Shown here one piece after another: positions 41,978 to 49,690 of a stretch of DNA of 64,000 nucleotides. The translations under genes and the position numbers were made by a program. How positions within the stretch are numbered: the stretch's first letter is position 1; each line of letters opens with the position of its first letter. This DNA is from Methanoculleus marisnigri JR1 (GTDB lineage: Archaea; Halobacteriota; Methanomicrobia; Methanomicrobiales; Methanoculleaceae), in the NCBI RefSeq assembly GCF_000015825.1, contig NC_009051.1:862695-926694 (forward strand), given 5' to 3'. The notes beneath the pieces are model-generated. The model did no database searches. It saw only the letters and a list, made by a program, of their open reading frames with translations, and was not told the DNA's origin.

Positions 41978-42733
41978 ATGAGACTGGAAAATAAGGTTGC
42001 CATCGTCACCGGGGCAAGCTCCGGGATGGGAGCCGCAATCGCAGAACGTTTTGCAGAGGAAGGCGCTTCCGTCGTCGTGATTGCGCGGCGGAAAGAGCGG
42101 CTGCAGAGTCTTGTCGACCGGATCGCCGCCGGCGGCGGAAAGGCCATCGCCGTTGCCGGAGACGTGACCCGTGATGAGGATGTCGAGAACGTGGTGAAGA
42201 CGACCGTCCGGGAGTTCGGCAAACTCGACATCGTCGTCAACAACGCCGGGCTGCTGGATCGGTTCGTTCCGGTTGCCGAGCTCGACGACGATCTCTGGAA
42301 CGCGGTCATCGACGTCAACCTGACGGGGCCGATGCGGATGTTCCGCGCCGCGATCCCGGAGATGGAGAAGGCCGGCGGCGGCTCGTTCGTCACCATCGCA
42401 TCAGTCGGCGGGCTCCAGGGATCCCGTGCCGGGCCGGCGTATACGGCGTCGAAACACGGCGTGATCGGCCTCGCGAAGAACGTTGCATACATGTATGCGA
42501 AAAAAGGCATCCGGTCGAACATCATCGCCCCCGGCGCCGTCAGGACAGAGATTGGCGCCGGCCAGGAAGCAAACGAGGGAGGTGCGGCCGTATGTATGGC
42601 GGGTATGGGCACCAACCCGCGAATGGGGGAGGCCGAAGAGATTGCATCAGTGGCCCTCTTTCTCGTCTCGGATGAGGCTGGCTTCGTGAACGGGGCGACG
42701 GTAGTCGCCGATGCCGGCTGGACTGCTTACTGA
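41978..42733 (+). CDS. Short-chain dehydrogenase/reductase 1
   Basis: A 251-residue classical SDR. The cofactor motif is TGASSGMG (near residues 12-19), with NNAG (near 87-90), Ser in TIASVGG and the catalytic Tyr-Lys in YTASKHG. An Arg-Arg pair after strand 2 (IARRKERL) suggests NADP. It should oxidise or reduce an alcohol/ketone of unknown identity. The ATG at 41978 follows AAGGTG. Confidence 0.87.
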   Translation: MRLENKVAIVTGASSGMGAAIAERFAEEGASVVVIARRKERLQSLVDRIAAGGGKAIAVAGDVTRDEDVENVVKTTVREFGKLDIVVNNAGLLDRFVPVAELDDDLWNAVIDVNLTGPMRMFRAAIPEMEKAGGGSFVTIASVGGLQGSRAGPAYTASKHGVIGLAKNVAYMYAKKGIRSNIIAPGAVRTEIGAGQEANEGGAAVCMAGMGTNPRMGEAEEIASVALFLVSDEAGFVNGATVVADAGWTAY

Positions 42734-42936
42734 CCCGGTTATCGTGCTCTGCCCGGAAAACGGGGGCAGGACGAATACCTCACGTCCTTCGGCGGGAGAA
42801 CGGGCCGAGCAGTGCATATCAAACGACTCCACAGTACGGGTCAGATCGCACTGTGAAGAGAGGCATCCGGGGGATCCTCTCCAGGTTCCCCGGATTCAAC
42901 GATTCGCCCGAAGGCCCTGCCCGGGCCCGTGGGTGA

Positions 42937-43686
42937 CTACACTGCAGTGTACCCGCCGTCGACGAGCAGGCTGGTTCCGGTTATGTTCGACGCATCATCG
43001 CTCGCCAGGAACGTGACGGCCTTCGCGACCTCCATCGGCCGGCCCAGGCGCCCGATCGGGTGCAGTTTTTTCAGTTCCTCGTAGGCTTCCCGCGGAAGGG
43101 CCGCGAGCAGGGGCGTGTCTATATACCCGGGTGCAACAAAATTCGCACGGATCCCCTGCGCCGCGTAACTGGTGCCGAGCGTCCGGGTCAGCATCGCGAC
43201 GCCCCCTTTGGCGGCGCCGTATGCTGTGACGCCCTGCTTGGCGACAAAACTATGTATGGATCCGGTATTCACGATGGCCCCTCCCTGACCCTGTTTCAAC
43301 ATCTGCTGGACAGCGTACTTGTCACAGAGGAAGATTCCCTTCAGGTTCACGTCAAGAACCCTGTCCCATTCTTCCGTCTCTACTTCGTGAGGGTCGCCCA
43401 GGCTGCCGACGCCGGAGTTGGCGACGAAGACGTCCAGTCTCCCGAAGGCCTCGACGGTCTTCGCGACGAGGTTCCTGACATCGTCTTCGACGGTGACGTC
43501 CGCCCGGATGAATATCACCTCTCCACCCGCTTCTTTTATCTCGTTAACGATCCTGGCGCCCTCTTTCTCGTTCCGGCCGGAGACAACGACCTTGCCGCCC
43601 TCGGCTGCCATGTCCTTCGCGCAGGCTTCACCGATACCGCTGGTGGATCCGGTGATAACACAAACTTTGTTTTCCATTCTTCCCAT
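42937..43686 (-). CDS. Short-chain dehydrogenase/reductase 2
   Basis: A 249-residue classical SDR with TGSTSGIG (cofactor loop), ANSG in place of NNAG, Ser in NTGSIHSF and YGAAKGG as the Tyr-Lys pair. The C-terminal IDTPLLAALP and LLVDGGYTAV fit 3-oxoacyl reductase-like SDRs. The ATG at 43686 has AAGGAGGA 8 bases upstream. It converges with SDR 1. A stretch of protein-like but broken sequence lies directly upstream. Confidence 0.88.
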   Translation of the reverse strand: MGRMENKVCVITGSTSGIGEACAKDMAAEGGKVVVSGRNEKEGARIVNEIKEAGGEVIFIRADVTVEDDVRNLVAKTVEAFGRLDVFVANSGVGSLGDPHEVETEEWDRVLDVNLKGIFLCDKYAVQQMLKQGQGGAIVNTGSIHSFVAKQGVTAYGAAKGGVAMLTRTLGTSYAAQGIRANFVAPGYIDTPLLAALPREAYEELKKLHPIGRLGRPMEVAKAVTFLASDDASNITGTSLLVDGGYTAV

Positions 43687-43699
43687 AATGGTTCCTCCT

Positions 43700-43866
43700 T
43701 GACGTTCTGTTCGAATGACGGTGCTGGCAGACGCGCTCCTGACCCTTGTCGAGGTAGGCGATCCGGATGCCACCGAAATGGCGCTTGTTCCTGATGTTAA
43801 GGTCGATTAAGAGCGGGGCGATCTTCTCGATGATGCTCGCGCGTTCGAGCGCGCCATGGCTACCAT
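43700..43866 (-). pseudogene. Possible gene remnant upstream of SDR 2
   Basis: On the minus strand one frame reads as ordinary protein (ALERASIIEKIAPLLIDLN, then RHFGGIRIAYLDKGQERV) with good codon use. There is no start codon after its last upstream stop, and it runs into the SDR ribosome binding site. A minus-strand TATA (ATCATATAAATTG, 43877-43889) lies about 25 bases ahead. It may be a frameshifted or truncated small gene; the family is not recognised. Confidence 0.3.
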
Positions 43867-43941
43867 CCCCTCAACAATTTATATGATAATCGATCCGTCT
43901 GCCGCCCCATCCACCCCGGGGTTCGGGCAGCGTCTGCTCCC

Positions 43942-44913
43942 CTACTCCGAGAGGAACGGGAATATCCGCCGCAGGTCCTTATCGAGCGGTTTCTTTTTCT
44001 GCCAGGTTTCCTCAAGCGGAGTGTACGTGAGGTTCCCGCCGATCTCTCCCACCATGCACCCGCTCCGGCCCTCCATCAGCGCCTCGACGGCGGCAAAACC
44101 GAGGAGGCTCCCGAGCACCCGGTCGCGCAGCGTCGGCGGCCCGCCCCGCTGGAGGTGGCCGAGGACGACGACGCGGGATTCGAAGTTGAGGCGCTCGCCG
44201 ACCTCCCGTGCGATCGAAAAAGAGATTCCCGGCGTCTTTCCCTCCGCCACCACCACGATCGCGCTCTTTTTGCCGATGGTAAACCCCCTCTCGATGCGAT
44301 CGCTGATCCGGGCGACCGAGACCTCTTCTTCCGGGATGACCAGTTCCTCGGCGCCGCCGGCGATGCCGCTCTCGAGCGCCAGGAACCCGGCCGTCCGCCC
44401 CATCACCTCGATGAAGAAGAGGCGGTCGTGCGACCGGGCGGTATCGCGGATGCGGTCGATCGCCTCGACCGCACAGTTCGCCGCCGTATCGAACCCGATG
44501 CAGTAGTCGGTCCCGTAAACGTCGTTATCGATGCTCGCCGGGACCCCCACGAGCGCCGCCGTATCCGCATCCGCAGCAAGCAGGCTTGCGCCGTGAAACG
44601 TTCCCTCGCCGCCGATCAGGACGATGCCGTCAAGCCCCATCCGGTCGATGGCCGCGGCCGCCCGAAGCCGGCCTTCCCGGGTGTAAAAGTCCTGGTTCCG
44701 GGAGGTCTCGAGGATGGTGCCGCCCAGGTGGATGGTGTTACGGATCGCCGAGCGGTCGAGCGGCACCGCGTCGCCGGCAATGAGCCCGGTATACCCCCGG
44801 CGTATCCCGACGACGGCAAGGTCGTTCGCGAGCGCGGTGCGCACCGCCGCCCGGATGCAGGCGTTCATTCCGGGAGCATCGCCCCCGCTCGTCAGGATAC
44901 CGATGCGCTTCAT
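43942..44913 (-). CDS. pfkA: 6-phosphofructokinase, bacterial PfkA type
   Basis: A 323-residue PfkA-family kinase. It has the N-terminal LTSGGDAPGMN, IGGEGTFHGA (Gly where PPi-dependent enzymes have Asp), the catalytic IDNDVYGTD and EVMGRTAGFLAL. The Gly and the absence of the Lys typical of PPi enzymes before IDND suggest ATP as phosphate donor. It phosphorylates fructose 6-phosphate in glycolysis. Most archaea use unrelated ADP- or PfkB-type enzymes, so this looks transferred from bacteria. Its start overlaps the pgk stop by 4 bases (ATGA). Confidence 0.9.
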   Translation of the reverse strand: MKRIGILTSGGDAPGMNACIRAAVRTALANDLAVVGIRRGYTGLIAGDAVPLDRSAIRNTIHLGGTILETSRNQDFYTREGRLRAAAAIDRMGLDGIVLIGGEGTFHGASLLAADADTAALVGVPASIDNDVYGTDYCIGFDTAANCAVEAIDRIRDTARSHDRLFFIEVMGRTAGFLALESGIAGGAEELVIPEEEVSVARISDRIERGFTIGKKSAIVVVAEGKTPGISFSIAREVGERLNFESRVVVLGHLQRGGPPTLRDRVLGSLLGFAAVEALMEGRSGCMVGEIGGNLTYTPLEETWQKKKPLDKDLRRIFPFLSE

Positions 44914-46121
44914 GGTGTCCCTGCATCGTCGAGCGCCTCAAAACCCGGGAGCGGCTTACCCGCAAGCATGGCGAGGGCGGCTCCCCCGCCCGTCGAGACG
45001 TGGGTCATCTCGTCGGCAAGTCCGAACCGTTGCACCGCATCCGTGGTCGAACCGCCGCCGATGACCGTGGTGCCGCGAAGGTTGGCGAGGGCCGCGGCGA
45101 CCCGGCGGGTCCCTTCCGCAAACTCCGGGACCTCGAAGACCCCCACGGGGCCGTTCCAGACGACGGTTCGCGCACCGCCGAGTTCCCGGGAGAACTCGTC
45201 GGCAGCCTCCGGCCCGATATCGGCGATGACCTGGCCGTCCGGGACCTCCGTCGCGGGCACAACCCGGGTCGGGGCGCCCGTTTCCGGCCTCTCCGCGACG
45301 ACGACGTCCCGGGGCAGGACGAGGCGGACGCCACGTTTCGCAGCGTTCTCCTCGACCCTTCTGACGTCGTCCAGGCGATCGGTCTCGACGTGCGACGCGC
45401 CGGTCGGGTAGCCCCGGCTCGCAAGAAACGTCGCCGCCATGCCTCCCCCGATGAGAAGGAGGTCCACCCGGGAGATGACGTTATCGAGGACCCCCAGTTT
45501 GTCGCTCACCTTTGCCCCCCCGATCACCGCGGCAAACGGCCGTTCGGGATCCTGCAGGATGCGCGTAAACGCGCTGACCTCTCGCTCCAGGAGGAGCCCT
45601 GCCACCGCCGGCAGGTGCTGTGGGACGCCCACGACCGATGCGTGGGACCGGTGAGAGGCCCCGAAGGCGTCGTTGACGTAGACCTCGGCAAGGTCGGCGA
45701 GTTTTTCTGAAAAAGAGGGGTCGTCAGCCCGCTCCTCCGGGTGGAACCTGAGGTTCTCGAGGAGAACGATATCCCCGTCGCTCATCGCCGCGACCGCGCT
45801 CTCCACCTCCGGCCCGATGCAGTCCCGGAGCGCGACGACCGGCCGGCCGAGCAGCGCGGAGAGCCGGTTTGCCACGAGGGCGAGGCGTAACCGCTCAACG
45901 ATCTCGCCTTTCGGCCGATCCAGGTGGGAGCAGAGGATGACCCGCGCCCCTCGCTCGCAGAGGTAATTTATCGTCGGCAGGCTGGCCCGAATACGGGTGT
46001 CGTCGGCGATTGCCCCTTCCTCATCGAGCGGCACGTTGAAGTCGGCACGGACGAGCACCCGTTTGCCCCGCACGTCGATCTCCTGGACTGTCTTCTTCTG
46101 TCTTGGTATCACGTTCTGCAT
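44910..46121 (-). CDS. pgk: Phosphoglycerate kinase
   Basis: A 403-residue two-lobed kinase. Features are VRADFNVPLDE (substrate Asp and Asn), SHLDRPKG, LLENLRFHPEE, NDAFGASHRSHASVVG, GGAKVSDKL and HVSTGGGAAL near the C-terminus. It interconverts 1,3-bisphosphoglycerate and 3-phosphoglycerate. Motifs and length look bacterial to me rather than methanogen-like. A CACTATATATGCC box on the minus strand at about 46253-46265 is the likely promoter, leaving a leader of about 110 bases; GGGGGT precedes the start. Coupled with pfkA. Confidence 0.92.
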   Translation of the reverse strand: MQNVIPRQKKTVQEIDVRGKRVLVRADFNVPLDEEGAIADDTRIRASLPTINYLCERGARVILCSHLDRPKGEIVERLRLALVANRLSALLGRPVVALRDCIGPEVESAVAAMSDGDIVLLENLRFHPEERADDPSFSEKLADLAEVYVNDAFGASHRSHASVVGVPQHLPAVAGLLLEREVSAFTRILQDPERPFAAVIGGAKVSDKLGVLDNVISRVDLLLIGGGMAATFLASRGYPTGASHVETDRLDDVRRVEENAAKRGVRLVLPRDVVVAERPETGAPTRVVPATEVPDGQVIADIGPEAADEFSRELGGARTVVWNGPVGVFEVPEFAEGTRRVAAALANLRGTTVIGGGSTTDAVQRFGLADEMTHVSTGGGAALAMLAGKPLPGFEALDDAGTP

Positions 46122-46225
46122 ACCGGCATACCCCCGGAGCAGCGGAGAACGAGAGGGTTTCCATGCCGCGTGTGCGGGCGGCCGCGCCTCCCTCCGGCTC
46201 TTCCTGTCTTTCGTTCTCCACCGGA

Positions 46226-46372
46226 TTACGGTTCGCAGTGCATGCGTGCCCTGGCATATATAGTGTTCGCAGCGTCACCCGCAACGCGGGCCCGTGCGGC
46301 AAAGGCGACGATGTCGATCAATCCGCCCCGAAAAGTGTCGCCGGCCCCGGTTCCCGGCTGGGGCCGGCGGTT
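46226..46372 (-). pseudogene. Remnant of a PfkB/ribokinase-family C-terminus
   Basis: Downstream of the PRC-barrel gene, one minus-strand frame contains GTGAGDTFRGGLIDIV, which matches the anion-hole and catalytic-Asp motif of PfkB sugar kinases, and continues with an Ala-rich helix to a stop at 46226. No start or N-terminal domain is present; further upstream the frame runs into the PRC-barrel gene. It is best read as the leftover 3' end of a deleted kinase gene. The pgk promoter now lies inside it. Confidence 0.5.
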
Positions 46373-46400
46373 GGTCGAATCCCCGATCTTTTCAGCAGGT

Positions 46401-46790
46401 TCACTGCTCCATGCGGCGTTCCCAGTAGGGCGTGTAGCCGTAGTGGCTGTACATCCCGGTGAGCCAGGTGCGTTCGGCGGTCGTCGGCCAGTTGTCCTTG
46501 TCGAAGCCCGGCGCATTCTCCAGCCGCTCTTTTGGCACGTCAAGGACGAAGGTGTCGTCGGTCGCGTTGTACTGCAGGGCCTCCCAGGGGACGGCGAAGA
46601 GTTTGTCGCCGAGCCCCATGAGCCCCCCGAACGAGAGGGCGGCATAGGCGATGCAGCCTTCGCCTGTATCGATCACGACGTCCTTGATCGTCCCGAGATC
46701 TTCGCCCTGCGGGTTCCTGACCGAATAATCCTCAATATCCTTCCCCCGGATAATGCTCCGTGTCTGCATCTCTGTAGCAGTTCCTCTCAT
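46401..46790 (-). CDS. PRC-barrel domain protein
   Basis: A 129-residue protein with a PRC-barrel at about residues 8-80 (SIIRGKDIEDYSVRN, GEDLGTIKDVVIDTGEG, FAVPWEALQYN) and a Trp/Tyr-rich tail ending YWERRMEQ. PRC-barrels occur in ribosome maturation and photosynthetic proteins; small archaeal versions have unknown function. GGAG lies about 12 bases before the ATG at 46790, and TATTTCAATAACAATTAAATA on the minus strand near 46855-46880 is the promoter region. Confidence 0.82.
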   Translation of the reverse strand: MRGTATEMQTRSIIRGKDIEDYSVRNPQGEDLGTIKDVVIDTGEGCIAYAALSFGGLMGLGDKLFAVPWEALQYNATDDTFVLDVPKERLENAPGFDKDNWPTTAERTWLTGMYSHYGYTPYWERRMEQ

Positions 46791-46955
46791 GTGTATCACG
46801 TCTCCATAATTGTGGAACGTCCTGTCCCACGGCAAGAGGGTGAATACAGGCCGGGGATATTTAATTGTTATTGAAATATAATGGTGTGCAGATATGTGGT
46901 GCCGCAGGAGCGTTTTCCAGGGCAGGCCCGGAGACAGCGTTGCCCGGAGCGCGAC

Positions 46956-47204
46956 CTAATGCTTCGCCTCCTCTTTTTGTCGCCATTCACCGCCCGGCCC
47001 CTTCTCGTAGACGTGCTCCACCGCCGCCCAGGCGACCTTGTGGGCAACCTCCTCGCGTGACGTTTCCGGGTTTCGCCGCTCCGAGGGATCGGCGTACTGC
47101 TCCCAGGCGCTGTTGAACGCTTCGCGGTAGATATCCTGGCCGTGCTCGGGAAGCGCCTCTCTCACCGGTAGCGGCAGGTCTTCGTTCCGTCCGTACTTCG
47201 GCAT
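46956..47204 (-). CDS. ChaB family protein
   Basis: An 82-residue acidic helical protein. The start MPKYGRNEDLPLPVREALPE followed by a helix and HKVAWAAVEHVYEK matches the ChaB family. In bacteria chaB lies next to the cation antiporter chaA and was proposed to regulate it; no chaA is nearby, so that role is not supported here. The ATG at 47204 starts the family domain exactly. Confidence 0.87.
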   Translation of the reverse strand: MPKYGRNEDLPLPVREALPEHGQDIYREAFNSAWEQYADPSERRNPETSREEVAHKVAWAAVEHVYEKGPGGEWRQKEEAKH

Positions 47205-47378
47205 CGCACCTCACCAGCCGTTCTGCTCCGTCTCTCCCATCCTCACGATAAACGTACCGGCCCGGCAGGTCGTCACCTTAATCCCGTGCCCGGAGAGACT
47301 GTTAGGATACATGCCGTGCAGGCGGAATCGCCGGGGAAACCCGGTGAACGCACGCCGCACGGCCGGAATGCTGCAGTC

Positions 47379-48488
47379 ATGAAAATCTACTGGCGACACA
47401 TCCCCCAGGCGAACAACTCCTTCGCCGCGCTCGCTGCCGCGTGCGAGGTGCACGGATACGACCTCGAGGCGACGGACGGGCCGCTCCCCGACATCACCAT
47501 CTACAGTATAAACTCCATCAACGAGCGTATCTACCGCGACGAGATCGTGGGAGCCGACTGCATAACGATCGTCGGCGGCCCCCATGCCTCCGCCTGCTAC
47601 CGCGAGGTGGCGGAGTATGCCGACTACGTCGTCGTCGGGGAGGGGGAGTACACCCTCCCGGCGCTTCTCTCCGCCATCGAGGAAGGGAGAGATCCGCCTC
47701 CCGGGGTCGCCACCGCCGCCGGTTACACGCCCGCCCGCCACACCGTCCTCCTCGACGGCTACCCGCCGTTCTCCCGGATCAAGGGGTTCGTCGAGATCAC
47801 CCGGGGATGCCCGTTCTCCTGCGGCTACTGCCAGACGCCGCGCCTCTTCGGGCGGTGCATGCGCCACCGCTCCATCGACGAGATCGTCCGTTACGCCTCG
47901 CGCTACCGGGATATCCGGTTCGTCACCCCGAACGCGTTCGCCTACGGCTCCGACGGCGTTCATCTCCGTCTCGACAAAGTCGAGCGTCTCCTCCGGAGCC
48001 TCAAAGGCCGGGTCTACTTCGGCACCTTCCCCGGCGAGGTGCGCCCGGAGTGCATCTCGCAACAGTCGGTCGAACTCGTCCTCGACACCTGCGCCAACAC
48101 CCGCCTGCACTTCGGGGCGCAGTCGGGAAGCGACCGTGTGCTGCGCCACCTGCACCGCGGGCATACCGTCGAGGACGTCGTCCGTGCCTTCGACCTCTGC
48201 CGGGAGCACGGCCTCGTCCCGGTCGTCGACTTCATCCTCGGACTGCCGTTCGAGAGCGACGACGATCAGCGCGCGACGCTCGACCTTGTGAAGATGGTCA
48301 CCCGGGGCGGGAAGGCGCACATCCACTACTTCATGCCGCTACCCGGGACTCCTCTCCAGAATGCACGCCCCCGTCCGCTCCTCCCCGAGACAAAAAAGGT
48401 TCTCGGGAAACTGGCGCTCGACGGCAGAATAACCGGCTCGTGGATGGATCATGAGATAAGGTTTTTTAGACGCACTTCTCATCTATAG
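47379..48488 (+). CDS. B12-binding domain/radical SAM protein
   Basis: A 369-residue protein. Residues 1-125 form a cobalamin-binding-like Rossmann domain (CITIVGGPHASA, DYVVVGEGE), although the usual DxHxxG is missing. The radical SAM cluster motif is CPFSCGYC (near residues 148-155), followed by a TIM-barrel half with FGAQSGSDRVL. It matches the archaeal MJ_1487-type group as I recall it. Such enzymes methylate or rearrange carbon centres; the substrate is unknown. The ATG at 47379 starts the domain cleanly. It is followed after 3 bases by a phosphoesterase gene that has its own TATA box. Confidence 0.85.
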   Translation: MKIYWRHIPQANNSFAALAAACEVHGYDLEATDGPLPDITIYSINSINERIYRDEIVGADCITIVGGPHASACYREVAEYADYVVVGEGEYTLPALLSAIEEGRDPPPGVATAAGYTPARHTVLLDGYPPFSRIKGFVEITRGCPFSCGYCQTPRLFGRCMRHRSIDEIVRYASRYRDIRFVTPNAFAYGSDGVHLRLDKVERLLRSLKGRVYFGTFPGEVRPECISQQSVELVLDTCANTRLHFGAQSGSDRVLRHLHRGHTVEDVVRAFDLCREHGLVPVVDFILGLPFESDDDQRATLDLVKMVTRGGKAHIHYFMPLPGTPLQNARPRPLLPETKKVLGKLALDGRITGSWMDHEIRFFRRTSHL

Positions 48489-48491
48489 AGC

Positions 48492-49133
48492 ATGACGGAT
48501 GTGCTACTCCTAGCAGATCTGCACGGTAACTTCGGAAAGCTTGACGCTTTTCTCAGCTACGACTACGATGCAGTCATCATTGCAGGCGACATCACCAATT
48601 TCGGTCCACTTGAGCCTGTAGATTCGGTACTCTCCAACTTCGAGGTGCCGTGTTTCGCAATCCCCGGAAACTGCGACCCCCGCGAGATCGTCGACGTGCT
48701 CGAACGCTCGGATGCGGTCTGCCTGCACAACTCGTGGATCGCGCTCGGCAAGATCACGCTTGCGGGTCTTGGCGGTTCGAACAAGACTCCGTTCGACACG
48801 CCGTTCGAGTTGACGGAGGAGGAGATCGATAAAGAACTCACCCGGATAACCAATCACATGGACAAAAACGTCCACAACGTCCTGCTCTGCCACGCCCCGC
48901 CGTACGAGGCGCTTGATACCGTCGAGGATAACCACGTCGGCAGCCAGAGCATCCGAAAGCACATGGCCCGGTTCGATCTGGTCTGCTGTGCCCACATCCA
49001 CGAGGCACGGGGCATCACCGAGGTCGACGGCGTCAAGGTCGTCAACCCCGGACCTGCTTCAGAAGGTTACGGCGCTATCATCCGTTTCGGGAAGGAGCCC
49101 AAAGATATCCATATAGAACTTATTGCTGTTTAA
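48492..49133 (+). CDS. Metallophosphoesterase, YfcE/MJ-type
   Basis: A 213-residue calcineurin-like phosphoesterase with all metal motifs: DLHGN (9-13), GDITNFG (about 32-38), GNCD (about 59-62), CHAPP (about 134-138) and CAHIHEA (about 165-171). It likely cleaves a phosphodiester such as a nucleotide or cyclic nucleotide. TTTTTTAGACG at about 48463-48473 lies about 20-29 bases before the ATG, so it is probably leaderless. Its last 14 bases overlap the convergent CYTH gene. Confidence 0.87.
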   Translation: MTDVLLLADLHGNFGKLDAFLSYDYDAVIIAGDITNFGPLEPVDSVLSNFEVPCFAIPGNCDPREIVDVLERSDAVCLHNSWIALGKITLAGLGGSNKTPFDTPFELTEEEIDKELTRITNHMDKNVHNVLLCHAPPYEALDTVEDNHVGSQSIRKHMARFDLVCCAHIHEARGITEVDGVKVVNPGPASEGYGAIIRFGKEPKDIHIELIAV

Positions 49134-49650
49134 ATAGCAGCATCTCCAGATACGAGGTGTAGATCGGTGGGCCGTCTACACCCAATTCTTTTGCAATCGC
49201 CCCGATCCGGCCGGCGGCATCCTCTTTGTCCTTTTCTGTCAGGATCTCGATCTCGGCGAACGTCCCGAGCCCCTCGACGTCGTCGAGCGTGACCGTCACG
49301 TCCCCCATCTCGTAGAACTCCCGCATCTTCGAGACAGTGGCGGCACGCCGGAAACCGAGACGGGAGAGGATCTCCTCGAGCGTCTCTCCGTCGGCGACCG
49401 CGAGGTTGAACTCCTCGCGGGCCTTCGCGCTCCCGACCCGGATCTTCGGGCCTTTGTAGGTCACGGTGACCCCGGTGTCGTCGTACCTGACCCTTAATGC
49501 CTCGTCCGTCTCTCCGAAATCACGGTGGGGGGCGTTGTAGTAGACGTCGCGTTCCTGTTGCCTTTTTTCCATCCGCACTTCCTTCCGGTCGAGCCCGGCC
49601 CTGACGCTCTCCAGGTCTCCGACCGCAAATTTCGCTTCTACTTCGAGCAT
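49120..49650 (-). CDS. cyaB: CYTH-domain protein, class IV adenylate cyclase (CyaB)-like
   Basis: A 176-residue CYTH tunnel-fold protein. The N-terminal EVEAK (3-7) is the ExExK triphosphate motif. Further markers are LRVRYDDTGVTVTYKGP, EEFNL, and Asp/Glu pairs in VTVTLDDVEGLGTFAEIE. The family includes CyaB adenylate cyclases and thiamine- or inorganic triphosphatases; the archaeal members are mostly unproven. It overlaps the convergent phosphoesterase gene by 14 bases. Confidence 0.85.
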   Translation of the reverse strand: MLEVEAKFAVGDLESVRAGLDRKEVRMEKRQQERDVYYNAPHRDFGETDEALRVRYDDTGVTVTYKGPKIRVGSAKAREEFNLAVADGETLEEILSRLGFRRAATVSKMREFYEMGDVTVTLDDVEGLGTFAEIEILTEKDKEDAAGRIGAIAKELGVDGPPIYTSYLEMLLFKQQ

Positions 49651-49690
49651 GCCTGGTCCCAGATCGTCTCTCGGGAACGACGATAAACCC

